Notes under the pieces: generated by a model
What the model saw: the letters and a program-made list of their open reading frames with translations, nothing else
The model's database searches: none
Told to the model about the DNA's origin: nothing
Program-made: the position numbers and the translations under genes
NCBI RefSeq assembly: GCF_905479755.1
Contig: NZ_CAJQNT010000003.1
Coordinates: forward strand, 163,400 to 227,399
DNA from: an uncultured Schumannella sp.
Lineage (GTDB): Bacteria; Actinomycetota; Actinomycetes; Actinomycetales; Microbacteriaceae
Direction of reading: 5' to 3'
Length of the DNA stretch: 64,000 nucleotides
In this document: piece after piece, positions 44,275 through 53,640 of the stretch
Numbering within the stretch: position 1 is the stretch's first letter
Layout of the letters: the number at the start of each line of letters is the position of its first letter

Positions 44275-44350
44275 GCGGGAAAGCCTACCGGCGCCCGCGG
44301 GGCGGTTCGGGGGAATGAGGCGGCGCACCCGACATTCGGCCCCGGAATCA

Positions 44351-44387
44351 CCGAAGCCCCGGGGCCGTGCGGCGCCCGAGGCTTCGG
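44351..44387 (-). terminator. Hairpin after the 26-residue peptide gene
   Basis: On the minus strand CCGAAGCCTCGGG pairs with CCCGGGGCTTCGG (13 bp, one G-T pair) 40 bp after the peptide stop, followed by TGATT. It separates the peptide gene from the MaoC genes. Confidence 0.5.
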
Positions 44388-44427
44388 AATTCTCATTCCC
44401 GGCCGGAGCCGGGTTCAGTGGTGTGCC

Positions 44428-44508
44428 TTACTGGCAGCTTTCACACTGCAGGTCGTCCATCGGATCGACCGGGACAGCGTACCCACCAACGGTGTCGACG
44501 TCGTTCAT
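44428..44508 (-). CDS. 26-residue peptide gene with C-terminal CxxC
   Basis: A very short gene with good signals: ATG at 44506-44508, GAGGAGG five bases upstream, TAA stop. The peptide starts MNDVDTVGGYAVPVD and ends PMDDLQCESCQ: acidic, no membrane helix, two cysteines two apart at the extreme C-terminus. A promoter-like box and a hairpin bracket it, so it appears to be its own transcription unit. The shape (acidic leader-like part, Cys-bearing tail) recalls RiPP precursors or small metal/thiol peptides, but no modifying enzyme is next to it and I do not recognise the family. Confidence 0.6.
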   Translation of the reverse strand: MNDVDTVGGYAVPVDPMDDLQCESCQ

Positions 44509-44580
44509 GTGAGCCTCCTCATTTCAGCGGTTCCCCTACGCCGTCCGGAGCTGAATTAAGCCTCGACCGGTGAGTTGGTC

Positions 44581-44600
44581 CTTCACTATATACCGGGAAT
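44581..44600 (-). promoter_or_regulatory. AT-rich promoter-like element of the peptide gene
   Basis: TATATA on the minus strand (about 44585-44595) is a striking AT-rich box in this GC-rich DNA, about 80 bp before the peptide ATG. The leader between holds TTCAGC...GCTGAA and a five-codon frame ATG-AGG-AGG-CTC-ACA-TGA whose AGG AGG is the ribosome site. No good -35 was found. Confidence 0.4.
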
Positions 44601-44713
44601 TCCACCGATGTAATTACCTAGATGTTGTGATTTCGGCGTGTCGCAAGATTTTCGTCTCCACCGCGACAATCGCCCGCCCGGTGCCCGCTCGATTCAGACC
44701 CTAGGCTCGGCGC

Positions 44714-45499
44714 ATGACGTGGGAAACCGGCCTCGCGACGACGATCGCGCTCATCGTCCTCGCGACCGTGGCGACGCTCGGACTGTGGGCCGGGCGCATC
44801 CCGTCGCCGTGGTCGATCGCCACAGCGCTGGGCCGTGCGGCGCTCCAACTCGCGGCGTTGAGCCTCGTCCTGGCCGGGGTCATCACCGACGCGCGGTGGG
44901 TCGCCCTCGGGCTCGTCGTCATGTTCGCGGCCGCGGTCGGCACGGCGGCCCGCCGCGCGCGACTCGGACGCGCGCAGCTCGGCAGCCTCGCGCTGGCCAT
45001 GCTGGTCGGCCCGCTCGCCGTCGGCGCGATCATTTTCGCCAGCGGAGCCCTGGAATTCTCGCCGCGTTACGTGCTCGCGGTCGGCGGCATCATCATCGGC
45101 AACACCATGACCATCGCGATCCTCACCGAGCGCATCTTCACCTCCACGGTGCGCGACGGGTGGGACGAGGTGGAAGGCTGGCTCGCCCTCGGCGCGACGC
45201 CGCGACAGTCCACCGCGACCCTCGCGCGCCAGGCGATTCGCACGGCGCTCCTGCCCTCGATCGACCAGACCCGCACCACCGGAATCGTCGTGCTCCCGGG
45301 CGCCTTCGTCGGCGCGATCTTCGCCGGCGCCTCGCCTCTCGAAGCCGGGCGTTTCCAGTTGCTCGTCCTCGCCGGCATTCTTGCCGCCGGTGTCATCACG
45401 GCCACACTCCTGGCGCGCTCGCTGGGGGCGATCACCCAACGGCCCGGACACGTCGAGCTCGCCCGCACCACCCCGCGACCCCCACGGCCGCCTGCCTAG
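44714..45499 (+). CDS. UPF0014/FetB-family membrane permease
   Basis: 261 residues, six to seven membrane segments; IPSPWSIATALGRAALQLAA, GGIIIGNTMTIAILTERIFT, and DQTRTTGIVVLPGAFVGAIF are hallmark UPF0014 motifs. E. coli FetB pairs with ATPase FetA in iron export; no ATPase gene is adjacent. ATG at 44714. The next operon starts 10 bp downstream. Confidence 0.82.
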   Translation: MTWETGLATTIALIVLATVATLGLWAGRIPSPWSIATALGRAALQLAALSLVLAGVITDARWVALGLVVMFAAAVGTAARRARLGRAQLGSLALAMLVGPLAVGAIIFASGALEFSPRYVLAVGGIIIGNTMTIAILTERIFTSTVRDGWDEVEGWLALGATPRQSTATLARQAIRTALLPSIDQTRTTGIVVLPGAFVGAIFAGASPLEAGRFQLLVLAGILAAGVITATLLARSLGAITQRPGHVELARTTPRPPRPPA

Positions 45500-45509
45500 A
45501 CTGGCGCGC

Positions 45510-46247
45510 ATGGCAGCGATCGACCTGAACGCCGACCTCGGCGAGGGGATGAGCGAGGATGCCGAACTCCTCGCCCAGGTCACGAGCGCCAACGTGGCGT
45601 GCGGCTTCCATGCCGGCGACGCGGAGACCATGCTCGCGACCGTGCGGGGCGCGCGGGAGTCCGGCGTCGCCGTCGGCGCACACCCCTCCTACCGCGACCG
45701 CGAGAACTTCGGCCGCAGCCCGATGAACCCCTCGCCTGCCGAACTGCAGGCCGATCTGGAGGCGCAGCTCGCCGCCCTCGCCGAGGCCGCCGTCGGCTCG
45801 ATGGTCGAGGTGCGCTACCTCAAGCCGCACGGCGCGCTCTACAACCGCATCGCCATCGACCCCGGTCAGGCCGACATCGTGGCGCGGGTCGCGGCGGCCG
45901 CGGAACTGCCGCTCGTCGGTCTTCCCGGAAGCGCCATCGAGTCGGCCGCCGAGCGGCACGGGGTGCGGTTCGTGCGCGAAGCCTTCGCCGACCGTGGCTA
46001 CCTCCCCGATGGCCGCCTCGCCCCCCGCGGGGAGCCGGGTGCCGTGCTCTCGAACGCCGACGAGGTGGCCCGTCGGGCCGTGCGGCTGGCCCGCGAGCAC
46101 GTCGTCGTCGCCCTCGACGGCAGCGAGCTCGAGGTGGACGCCGCCTCGCTCTGCGTCCACGGCGACACTCCCGGTGCGGCGACCCTCGCCCGCGCCGTGC
46201 GCGCCGCCCTCGACGCCGAGGGCATCGACCTGCGGGCCTTCGCGTGA
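45510..46247 (+). CDS. pxpA: 5-oxoprolinase subunit A (LamB/YcsF)
   Basis: 245 residues; IDLNADLGEGMSEDAELLAQ, SANVACGFHAGD and YLKPHGALYN are family signatures. With PxpB and PxpC, hydrolyses 5-oxoproline to glutamate using ATP. ATG at 45510; GTGA overlap with pxpB. Confidence 0.93.
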   Translation: MAAIDLNADLGEGMSEDAELLAQVTSANVACGFHAGDAETMLATVRGARESGVAVGAHPSYRDRENFGRSPMNPSPAELQADLEAQLAALAEAAVGSMVEVRYLKPHGALYNRIAIDPGQADIVARVAAAAELPLVGLPGSAIESAAERHGVRFVREAFADRGYLPDGRLAPRGEPGAVLSNADEVARRAVRLAREHVVVALDGSELEVDAASLCVHGDTPGAATLARAVRAALDAEGIDLRAFA

Positions 46248-46858
46248 GGGTGCTGCCGTTCGGCGATCGGGCGCTACTCGCCGAATACGACTCCCTCGAG
46301 GTCACGATGGCCGCCGCGCGGCAGCTCGAGGCCTCAGCACCGGCGGGCGTCGTCGAACTCGTGCCCGCCGCGCGCACCGTCCTCGTGCGCGTGGAGCCGG
46401 GGGTGTCGTTGCGCAGGGTCGAAACCTGGATGCGCGAGGTGGGAGATCCGGCGCCGGCAGCCGCCGCATCCGGCGCCCCCCTCGTCACGATCCCGGTGCG
46501 CTACGACGGACCGGATCTCGCCGAGGCTGCCGCCGCGGTCGGGCTCACCGCGGGCGCGCTCGCCGAACGCCACGCGGCGAGCGCCTGGGTGTGCGCGTTC
46601 ACCGGCTTCGCGCCCGGCTTCGGCTACCTCGTCTCGCCCGACTTCGGCCTAGAGCTGCCACGACGCGCCACCTCCCGCCCGCGCGTGGAGCCCGGCTCGG
46701 TCGCCCTCGCGGCCGAGTTCTCCGGCGTCTACCCGCGCGCCTCCCCCGGCGGCTGGCAGCTGATCGGCTCGACCGATGCCGTGCTGTTCGATCCCGAGCG
46801 CGAACCCGCGGCGCTGCTGCGCCCCGGCACCCGCGTGCGATTCGAGGCGCGGCCATGA
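46244..46858 (+). CDS. pxpB: 5-oxoprolinase subunit B (KipI-like)
   Basis: 204 residues; N-terminal VLPFGDRALLAEYDS, C-terminal CAFTGFAPGFGYLVS and YPRASPGGWQLIGSTDAVLF are typical of the cyclophilin-like PxpB domain. GTG at 46244 overlaps the pxpA stop; ATGA overlap with pxpC. Confidence 0.92.
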   Translation: MRVLPFGDRALLAEYDSLEVTMAAARQLEASAPAGVVELVPAARTVLVRVEPGVSLRRVETWMREVGDPAPAAAASGAPLVTIPVRYDGPDLAEAAAAVGLTAGALAERHAASAWVCAFTGFAPGFGYLVSPDFGLELPRRATSRPRVEPGSVALAAEFSGVYPRASPGGWQLIGSTDAVLFDPEREPAALLRPGTRVRFEARP

Positions 46859-47736
46859 CCGGCGCCTCCACGATCGAGGTGCGGGAGGCGGGTCCGCTCG
46901 CTCTCGTGCAGGATCTCGGCCGCCCCGGCCGCGCGCGCGACGGCGTCGGCGTCTCGGGCGCGATGGATCGCGGAGCCCTCGCCCTCGGCAATCGACTCGT
47001 CGGCAATCCGAGCGACGCCGCGGGCATCGAGTTCCTGCTCGGCGGCGCCCGCCTGCGGTTCGCGCACCCGACCTGGTTCGCGCTCACCGGCGCGCGGCTC
47101 GACGCTCGACTCGACGGCGCCCGCGTCGACTCGCACACGGCGACGCTCGCCGCGGCGGGCGCCGAACTCGTGCTCGGCACGGCGACGCACGGCGTGCGCG
47201 GGTATCTCGCGCTGCGCGGCGGCATCGACGCGCCACCGGCCCTCGGCTCCCGTTCGCGCGACACGCTCGCCGCGCTCGGCCCCGAACCGCTCGCCCACGG
47301 CGACGTGCTGCCGCTTCGCCCCGAACCCGCGACACCGGTCCCCGCGATCGACTTCGTTCCCGTCGACCCGCCGACGGCCCAGGCGCGTCTGCTCGCGTTG
47401 CGACCGGGACCCCGGCAGGAGTGGTTCACCGCCGAGGCCTGGCGCGTGCTCCTCGAGCAGGCCTGGGCGGTGTCGGCGCGCGCCGACCGCACCGGCATCC
47501 GCCTGGATGGTCCCGCACTCCGCCGCCGCGACGACCGCGAGCTCCCGAGCGAGGGGATGCTCCCGGGCGCCATCCAGGTCTCCCCCGACGGCGCGCCGAC
47601 GATCCTCGGCCCCGATCATCCGGCGACCGGCGGCTACCCGGTGATCGCCGTCGTCACGGATGCCGACCTCGACGCCCTCGCGCAGCTGCGCCCCGGGCAG
47701 TCGGTGCGCTTCACGCTCGCGACGGGCGCCGCGTAG
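46855..47736 (+). CDS. pxpC: 5-oxoprolinase subunit C (biotin-dependent carboxylase-like)
   Basis: 293 residues; LALVQDLGRPGRARDGVGVS, GAMDRGALALGNRLVGNP, and PSEGMLPGAIQVSPDGAPTI are diagnostic. Completes the pxpABC operon. The 50-bp convergent gap to folD contains two CCTCGACCGGC-like repeats but no clear terminator. Confidence 0.92.
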   Translation: MTGASTIEVREAGPLALVQDLGRPGRARDGVGVSGAMDRGALALGNRLVGNPSDAAGIEFLLGGARLRFAHPTWFALTGARLDARLDGARVDSHTATLAAAGAELVLGTATHGVRGYLALRGGIDAPPALGSRSRDTLAALGPEPLAHGDVLPLRPEPATPVPAIDFVPVDPPTAQARLLALRPGPRQEWFTAEAWRVLLEQAWAVSARADRTGIRLDGPALRRRDDRELPSEGMLPGAIQVSPDGAPTILGPDHPATGGYPVIAVVTDADLDALAQLRPGQSVRFTLATGAA

Positions 47737-47787
47737 CCCGGCCGCACCTCGACCGGCCGCGCGTCGAACGGCGGCGCCTCGACCGGC

Positions 47788-48663
47788 TCAGAGCCGTTCG
47801 GCCGCCTCGACCACGTTCTGCAGCAGCAGCGCGCGGGTCATCGGTCCGACCCCGCCGGGGTTCGGCGAGAGCCAACCCGCGACCTCGGCCACGTCCGGGT
47901 GCACGTCGCCGTGCAGGCGGGCGCGCCCCGAGTCGGTGGTGCCGACGCGGGTGACCCCGACATCCAGCACCGCGGCGCCGGGCTTGATCCAGTCCGGCTG
48001 CACGAAGTGCGGAACGCCGAGCGCCGCCACCACGATGTCGGCCCGGCGCACCTCGGCAGCCAGATCCGGGGTGCGCGAGTGGGTCAGCGTCACGGTCGCG
48101 TCGACGCCCTTGCGGGTGAAGACGAGGCCGAGCGGGCGCCCGACCGTGAGTCCGCGCCCGATGATCGTCACGTGCTTGCCGGCAATCGGCACGTCGTGCC
48201 GACGCAGCAGTTCGACGACACCCGCGGGCGTGCACGGCAACGGCGAGTTCATCTCGCTCGCGACGCCGAGCACGAGCCGCCCCAGGTTCGTGGGGTGCAG
48301 CCCGTCGGCATCCTTCGCGGGATCGATGAGCTCGAGCATGGCGTTCTCGTCGATGCCCTTCGGCAGCGGCAGCTGCACGATGTAGCCGGTGACGGCGGGG
48401 TCGGCGTTCAGTCCGGCGATCGCCGCACGCACCTCGGCCTCGCTCGCCGTCTCCGGCAGTTCGACCCGGATCGACTCGATGCCGACCTCCGCGGAGTCGC
48501 GGTGCTTGCCGCCGACGTAGGAGACGGATCCGGGGTCGCTGCCGACGAGCAGTGTGCCGAGCCCGGGCGCGATGCCGGCGGATCGCAGCACGGCGACGCG
48601 CTCGGCGAGCTCGGCCTTGATCGCGGTCGCGGTCGCGATGCCGTCGAGACGGATCGCGGTCAT
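47788..48663 (-). CDS. folD: Methylenetetrahydrofolate dehydrogenase/cyclohydrolase
   Basis: 291 residues; catalytic lysine in [39 protein letters not shown] site [17 protein letters not shown], and C-terminal [20 protein letters not shown]. Interconverts methylene- and formyl-tetrahydrofolate. ATG at 48663 overlaps the glyA stop (ATGA), consistent with co-translation of two C1 enzymes. Confidence 0.95.
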   Translation of the reverse strand: MTAIRLDGIATATAIKAELAERVAVLRSAGIAPGLGTLLVGSDPGSVSYVGGKHRDSAEVGIESIRVELPETASEAEVRAAIAGLNADPAVTGYIVQLPLPKGIDENAMLELIDPAKDADGLHPTNLGRLVLGVASEMNSPLPCTPAGVVELLRRHDVPIAGKHVTIIGRGLTVGRPLGLVFTRKGVDATVTLTHSRTPDLAAEVRRADIVVAALGVPHFVQPDWIKPGAAVLDVGVTRVGTTDSGRARLHGDVHPDVAEVAGWLSPNPGGVGPMTRALLLQNVVEAAERL

Positions 48664-49952
48664 CGCCACGTGCCCGGCGAGGAGAGGCCCTCGTAGAGCG
48701 GGAAGGCGTTCGCGAGCGTCTCGACGCGGGTGCGCAGCGCGGAAAGGTCCGAACCGGGGATGAGCGTCAGCGCGATGATGTCGGCCACCTCGGTGAACTC
48801 GGCATCGCCGAAGCCGCGGGTCGCGAGCGCGGGCGTGCCGATGCGCACGCCGCTGGTGACCATCGGCGGGCGCGGGTCGTTCGGCACGGAGTTCTTGTTC
48901 ACGGTGACGCCGACCTCGTGCAGGCGGTCCTCGGCATCCTGGCCGGTCATCTCCGAGTGCCGAAGATCCACGAGCACGAGGTGCACGTCGGTGCCGCCGG
49001 ACAGGACGTCGATGCCGGCGGCCTTCGCATCCGGCTGCGTGAGGCGCTCGGCGAGGATCGCGGCGCCGCGCATGGTGCGCTCTTGGCGGTCGCGGAACTC
49101 CGGCTCGGCCGCCAGCTTGAACGCGGTCGCCTTGGCGGCGATGACGTGCATGAGCGGGCCGCCCTGCTGGCCGGGGAAGACGTTGGAGTTCATCTTCTTG
49201 GCGATGTCGGCGTCGTTGGTGAGGATGAAGCCCGAGCGCGGACCGCCGATCGTCTTGTGCACGGTCGAGGAGACGATGTGCGCGTGCGGCACCGGTGAGG
49301 GGTGCAGCCCCGCGGCGACCAGCCCGGCGAAGTGCGCCATGTCGACCCAGAGCTTCGCGCCCACCTCGTCGGCGATCGCGCGGAAGGCGGCAAAGTCGAG
49401 CTGGCGCGGGTAGGCCGACCAGCCGGCGATGATCACCTGCGGCTTCACCTCGAGCGCCTTCTCGCGCACCGTCGCCATGTCGATCGTCATCGTTTCGGGG
49501 TCGACGCCGTAGGCGTGCGCCTCGTAGAGCTTGCCCGAGAAGTTGAGACGCATCCCGTGGGTCAGGTGACCGCCGTGCGCCAGCTCGAGACCCAGGATGC
49601 GGTCGCCCGGCTGCGCGATCGCGCTCAGCACGGCCGCGTTGGCGCTCGCACCGGAGTGCGGCTGCACGTTGGCGAACTGGGCACCGAACAGCGCCTTGGC
49701 GCGCTCGATGGCGAGCGTCTCGACAATGTCGACGAATTCGCAGCCGCCGTAGTAGCGGCGGCCCGGGTAGCCCTCGGCGTACTTGTTGGTGAGCACCGAG
49801 CCCTGCGCCTCGAGGATCGCGCGCGGCACGAAGTTCTCGCTCGCGATCATCTCGAGCGTCGAACGCTGGCGATCGAGTTCGAGGGCGAGCGCCTCGGCGA
49901 CCTCCGGGTCGACCTCAGACAGCGGCGAATTGAAAGTGGAGGGAATGGACAC
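48660..49952 (-). CDS. glyA: Serine hydroxymethyltransferase
   Basis: 430 residues; [20 protein letters not shown], and the PLP lysine in [20 protein letters not shown]. Makes glycine and methylene-THF from serine. GTG at 49952, five bases after AGGAG. The roughly 130-bp leader has a GGCGGCC/GGCCGCC-type hairpin but I see no glycine or THF riboswitch. Confidence 0.96.
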   Translation of the reverse strand: MSIPSTFNSPLSEVDPEVAEALALELDRQRSTLEMIASENFVPRAILEAQGSVLTNKYAEGYPGRRYYGGCEFVDIVETLAIERAKALFGAQFANVQPHSGASANAAVLSAIAQPGDRILGLELAHGGHLTHGMRLNFSGKLYEAHAYGVDPETMTIDMATVREKALEVKPQVIIAGWSAYPRQLDFAAFRAIADEVGAKLWVDMAHFAGLVAAGLHPSPVPHAHIVSSTVHKTIGGPRSGFILTNDADIAKKMNSNVFPGQQGGPLMHVIAAKATAFKLAAEPEFRDRQERTMRGAAILAERLTQPDAKAAGIDVLSGGTDVHLVLVDLRHSEMTGQDAEDRLHEVGVTVNKNSVPNDPRPPMVTSGVRIGTPALATRGFGDAEFTEVADIIALTLIPGSDLSALRTRVETLANAFPLYEGLSSPGTWR

Positions 49953-50081
49953 GGGCGCTCCTAACGTTCACGAGAAAACTACCTGGTTGGTGCAGGGGCG
50001 GCCCAGGCGTACGGCCGCCGTTCACGTGATCGTCGCTCCCCGATGGTGACCCATCCGAACGCCAGTCGCGACAGCGCCAGT

Positions 50082-51305
50082 CTACGCGACGCCGCGCAGC
50101 TCACCGGAATGCGGCGCGAGGCGTACACGATCGGTGAGGGCGACGAAGGCGATGCCGATCACCACCAGCACCACGAGCCCCCAGGGCAGGACCGCGATGC
50201 CGACCTGGTCGAGCAGCGCGCCCCCGAGCAGGGCGCCGCCGCCGATCGCCACGTTGAACGCGGTCGTGAGCCACGCCGCGGCGATGTCGCGCAGCCGCAG
50301 CGACGCGGTGTGCAGGATGCGCGCGTGCATGACCGCAGGGATGCCGCCGAAGGCGATGCTCCACAGCGCCATGAGCACGAGGGCCGCGACGAAGCCGTTG
50401 CCCCACACGGCGAGCGCCGCCATGCTCGCCGCCACGCCGGCCATCATCGTGAAGAGCGTCGCCTGCGGCGCCCGGTCGCCGAACACCGCCGCGAGCACCA
50501 ACCCCAGCGCGCCGCCGATGCCGTTGACGAGCAGGATCACGGGAACGAGCTCGGGCGCCACCCCGGCGACCTGGATCGACCAGGGCGCGACGTAGGTGCC
50601 GAACAGGTTGTAGCCCGTGATGACCAGCGCGACGGTGACGCAGACGATGATGATGCCGGGCACGGTCGGGTCTTTGCGCGCCGAGGTCTGGATCTCTCCG
50701 GTCGCCAGCGGGATGCGGTGGGCGACCGGCGGCAGGTAGAGCACCACGAGCGTGGCGAAGACCACGACGACCGCCGCCATCACGATGAAGGCGGCGCGCC
50801 AGCCGAGCGCGTGGCCGAGCGCCGTGCCGACGGGGACCCCGAGGATGAACGCGGCCGTGCCGCCCGCGTTGGTGATCGAGATGGCCTTGGCCAGCTGAGT
50901 GCGCGGCACCAGGCGCGAGGCATACGGCCCGGTCACGGCCCAGAACAGTCCGTGCGCGAGACCGCCGAGGATGCGTGCGCCGACCAGGAACTCGTAGCTC
51001 GGCGCGATGCCCGCCAGCACGTTGGCGAGAGCGAACACCCCGAGCAGCACGACCATGAGCCACTTGCGGGAGTACTTGTGGGTGATCGCGGCGAGCGGGG
51101 CGGTGCTGACGACGACGGTGAACGCGAAGATCGTGATCAGCAGACCGACCCGGGACTCCGAGACCCCGAGGTCACTCGCCATGTCGGGCAGCAGCCCGGT
51201 GGGCAGGAACTCGCTCGAGACGGAGACGAAGATGGCCCCCGTCAGGACGAGGAGGCGCCCGAGCGGGAAGGGCGCGGTGGTGGTGGGCGCAACAGTGGAC
51301 GACAT
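50082..51305 (-). CDS. MFS drug/sugar efflux transporter (AraJ/YdhP-type)
   Basis: 407 residues, 12 membrane segments; motif A is replaced by ITHKYSRKWLMVVLLGVFAL and the first helix region is VSVSSEFLPTGLLPDMASDL, as in the sugar/drug efflux DHA1 subgroup. Substrate unknown. ATG at 51305 lacks a ribosome site; it may be leaderless or the start may differ. Divergent from purU. Confidence 0.83.
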   Translation of the reverse strand: MSSTVAPTTTAPFPLGRLLVLTGAIFVSVSSEFLPTGLLPDMASDLGVSESRVGLLITIFAFTVVVSTAPLAAITHKYSRKWLMVVLLGVFALANVLAGIAPSYEFLVGARILGGLAHGLFWAVTGPYASRLVPRTQLAKAISITNAGGTAAFILGVPVGTALGHALGWRAAFIVMAAVVVVFATLVVLYLPPVAHRIPLATGEIQTSARKDPTVPGIIIVCVTVALVITGYNLFGTYVAPWSIQVAGVAPELVPVILLVNGIGGALGLVLAAVFGDRAPQATLFTMMAGVAASMAALAVWGNGFVAALVLMALWSIAFGGIPAVMHARILHTASLRLRDIAAAWLTTAFNVAIGGGALLGGALLDQVGIAVLPWGLVVLVVIGIAFVALTDRVRLAPHSGELRGVA

Positions 51306-51495
51306 AGAAAGAAGACAGCTCTCGAGAACGAGGGGATGGCGCGAATCGCCGGCCGCGGGAGCGCGCGTGCCGCGGGCTCGGGTCAAGTCTACGGAATCGC
51401 CGTCGAGCATCGCTCGGACACGGCACGGCCGCACCGCCGCACTCCCGGGCCGGTGCCTGCACGGCAGGGCGGAACGCCTGCCCTACGCTAAAAGC

Positions 51496-52350
51496 GTGAC
51501 CACCCCGACTCACTGGATCCTGACGCTCGTGTGCGAGGACAAGCCCGGCATCGTGCACGCCATCAGCGGGGCGATCGTCGCCGCATCCGGGAACATCACC
51601 GAGTCGCAGCAGTTCTCGAGCGACGACACCGGCACGTTCTTCATGCGACTCCAGGTGGAGTCGTCGGCCACCCGCGATGAGTTCGAGGCCGCCCTCGCCC
51701 CGGTGACGAAGCACTACGACATGCAGTGGCAGCTCGACGTCGTCGGTCGACCCCTGCGCACGCTCGTGCTGGCCTCCAAGTCCGCGCACTGCCTCAACGA
51801 CCTGCTGTTCCGTCAGCGCGCCGGCCAGCTCTCGGTCGACATTCCGCTCGTGCTCAGCAATCACCCCGACCTCGGCGAGCTCGCCTCGTTCTACGGCGTC
51901 CCGTTCGAGTCGCATCCCGTGGCGAGCCCCGGCCAGAAGCTCGCCTTCGAGCAGCGGGTGCTCGAGGTCGTCGAGGAGCACGACATCGAGCTCGTCGTCC
52001 TGGCGCGGTACATGCAGATCCTCTCCCCGGAGCTGTGCGAGGCACTCGCGGGACGCGTCATCAACATCCACCACTCGTTCCTTCCCGGCTTCAAGGGCGC
52101 CAACCCCTACAAGCAGGCGCACGCGCGCGGGGTGAAGATCATCGGAGCGACGGCGCACTTCGTCACGAGCGACCTCGACGAAGGCCCGATCATCGAACAG
52201 AACATCGTGCGCGTCGACCACACCCGCACCGTCTCGGAACTCGTCGCCATCGGCCAGGACGAAGAGAGCCGCACCCTCACCCAGGCCGTCAAGTGGTTCA
52301 GCGAGGATCGAGTCCTGCTCGACGGCGCGCGGACCATCATCTTCCGCTGA
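51496..52350 (+). CDS. purU: Formyltetrahydrofolate deformylase
   Basis: 284 residues: ACT domain (about 5-85, ILTLVCEDKPGIVHAISGAI) and a formyltransferase fold with INIHHSFLPGFKGANPY and FVTSDLDEGPIIEQ, which carry the catalytic Asn/His/Asp. Releases formate from formyl-THF, balancing the C1 pool; folD and glyA are close by. GTG at 51496, 144 bp from the divergent MFS gene... counting from its ATG the gap is 190 bp. Confidence 0.93.
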   Translation: MTTPTHWILTLVCEDKPGIVHAISGAIVAASGNITESQQFSSDDTGTFFMRLQVESSATRDEFEAALAPVTKHYDMQWQLDVVGRPLRTLVLASKSAHCLNDLLFRQRAGQLSVDIPLVLSNHPDLGELASFYGVPFESHPVASPGQKLAFEQRVLEVVEEHDIELVVLARYMQILSPELCEALAGRVINIHHSFLPGFKGANPYKQAHARGVKIIGATAHFVTSDLDEGPIIEQNIVRVDHTRTVSELVAIGQDEESRTLTQAVKWFSEDRVLLDGARTIIFR

Positions 52351-52366
52351 CCTCACGGAGGCACGC

Positions 52367-53515
52367 ATGCCCCTGCTCTTCGAGAACGCTCGACTGGTCG
52401 ACCTCGACGGCGAGCGCCCCGGCTGGCTCCTGGTCGATGGCGACACGATCACCGCGACCGGCACCGGATCCGCGCCTGATGAGGTGACCGCGGCTGCCGC
52501 CGAGCGCATCGACGTCGCCGGCGCCTGGCTGGCGCCCGGATTCATCGACCTCCACGGCCACGGCGGCGGCGGTTTCGCCTTCGATGACGGACCGGAGTCG
52601 ATCCGCGCGGCCCTCGCCACGCATCGCGCCCACGGCACGACGCGGAGTGTGATCTCGCTCGTCGCGAATCCGCTCGACACCCTCACCGCCAGCCTCCGCA
52701 CCGTCGCCGAGCTCGTCGCCTCCGACCCGCTCATTCTCGGGTCGCACCTCGAGGGCCCCTACCTCGCGGTGCGCCGCCGGGGCGCGCACGCGCAGGAGTT
52801 CCTGATCGCGCCCGATGCGGAGGTCGACGCGCGGCTGTTGGAGGCCGCGAACGGCACGCTTCGGCAGATCACGATCGCCCCCGAGCTCGAGGGAGCGCTC
52901 GAGTCGATCGATCGCTACACCGCCGCGGGCGCCGTCGTCGCGATCGGACACACCGAGGTGGACTACGAGACGGCTCGCCAGGCGTTCGCCCACGGCGCGC
53001 GGCTGCTGACCCACGCCTACAACGCGATGCCCGGAATCCACCACCGCGACCCCGGTCCGCTGGTGGCCGCCTTCGACGACCCGAACGTGGCGGTCGAACT
53101 CGTCGCCGACGGGATCCACGTGCACCCGGGAGTGCTCGAGATGACGTTCCGCGCCGCGCCGAACCGGATCGTGCTCGTCACCGACGCGATGGCGGCCGCC
53201 GGAAGCGCCGAGGGGTTCTATTCGATCGGATCGCTCAACGTCGTGGTCAAGGAGGGCCGGGCGGTGCTCAACGGCACCGACACCCTCGCGGGCTCGACGC
53301 TGACCCTCGATGTCGCACTGCGGACCGCGATCGTCGCCGCTCAGACCGCTCCCGCGGATGCGGTGGCCGCGCTCACCTCAACGCCGGCCCGGGTGCTCGG
53401 CCTCGATGACCGCCTCGGCCGGCTGGCCCCCGGCTTCGCCGCCGACCTCGTGGTCCTCGACGACGAGTGGACCGTCGACGCGGTGTGGGCCCGCGGGGAG
53501 CGCGTGCCGGTCTGA
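52367..53515 (+). CDS. nagA: N-acetylglucosamine-6-phosphate deacetylase
   Basis: 382 residues, amidohydrolase fold; metal and substrate residues in IDLHGHGGGGFAFDDG, SHLEGPYLAV, IGHTEVDYET, LTHAYNAMPGIHHRD and VTDAMAAAGSAEG. Makes GlcN-6-P in amino-sugar recycling. ATG at 52367, 16 bp after purU behind GGAGG. Confidence 0.92.
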   Translation: MPLLFENARLVDLDGERPGWLLVDGDTITATGTGSAPDEVTAAAAERIDVAGAWLAPGFIDLHGHGGGGFAFDDGPESIRAALATHRAHGTTRSVISLVANPLDTLTASLRTVAELVASDPLILGSHLEGPYLAVRRRGAHAQEFLIAPDAEVDARLLEAANGTLRQITIAPELEGALESIDRYTAAGAVVAIGHTEVDYETARQAFAHGARLLTHAYNAMPGIHHRDPGPLVAAFDDPNVAVELVADGIHVHPGVLEMTFRAAPNRIVLVTDAMAAAGSAEGFYSIGSLNVVVKEGRAVLNGTDTLAGSTLTLDVALRTAIVAAQTAPADAVAALTSTPARVLGLDDRLGRLAPGFAADLVVLDDEWTVDAVWARGERVPV

Positions 53516-53640
53516 CCCGGCCGACCGCGTCATCGGACGTGCATACCAGCCTCACGGCGCCCGCACAGCGAGGCGGCGCCGAAGCCTGAAAAACTGGCTC
53601 TGCACGATCAGTCCGCCGCCGTTCACCCCTGGGAGCCCCC

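Noticed and set aside
44509..44590. Partial resemblance of the peptide-gene leader (CTCCGGACGG...GGGGAACC) to the ydaO/c-di-AMP riboswitch
   Set aside because: Only about 25 bases resemble it; the leader is far too short to hold the full riboswitch and the terminal conserved parts are absent.
47737..47787. CCTCGACCGGC-type repeats between pxpC and folD
   Set aside because: Two or three imperfect short copies in 50 bp of GC-rich DNA; no repeat family or function can be supported.
49953..50081. Possible glycine or THF riboswitch before glyA
   Set aside because: The leader is short and shows one simple hairpin; none of the conserved riboswitch segments are visible.
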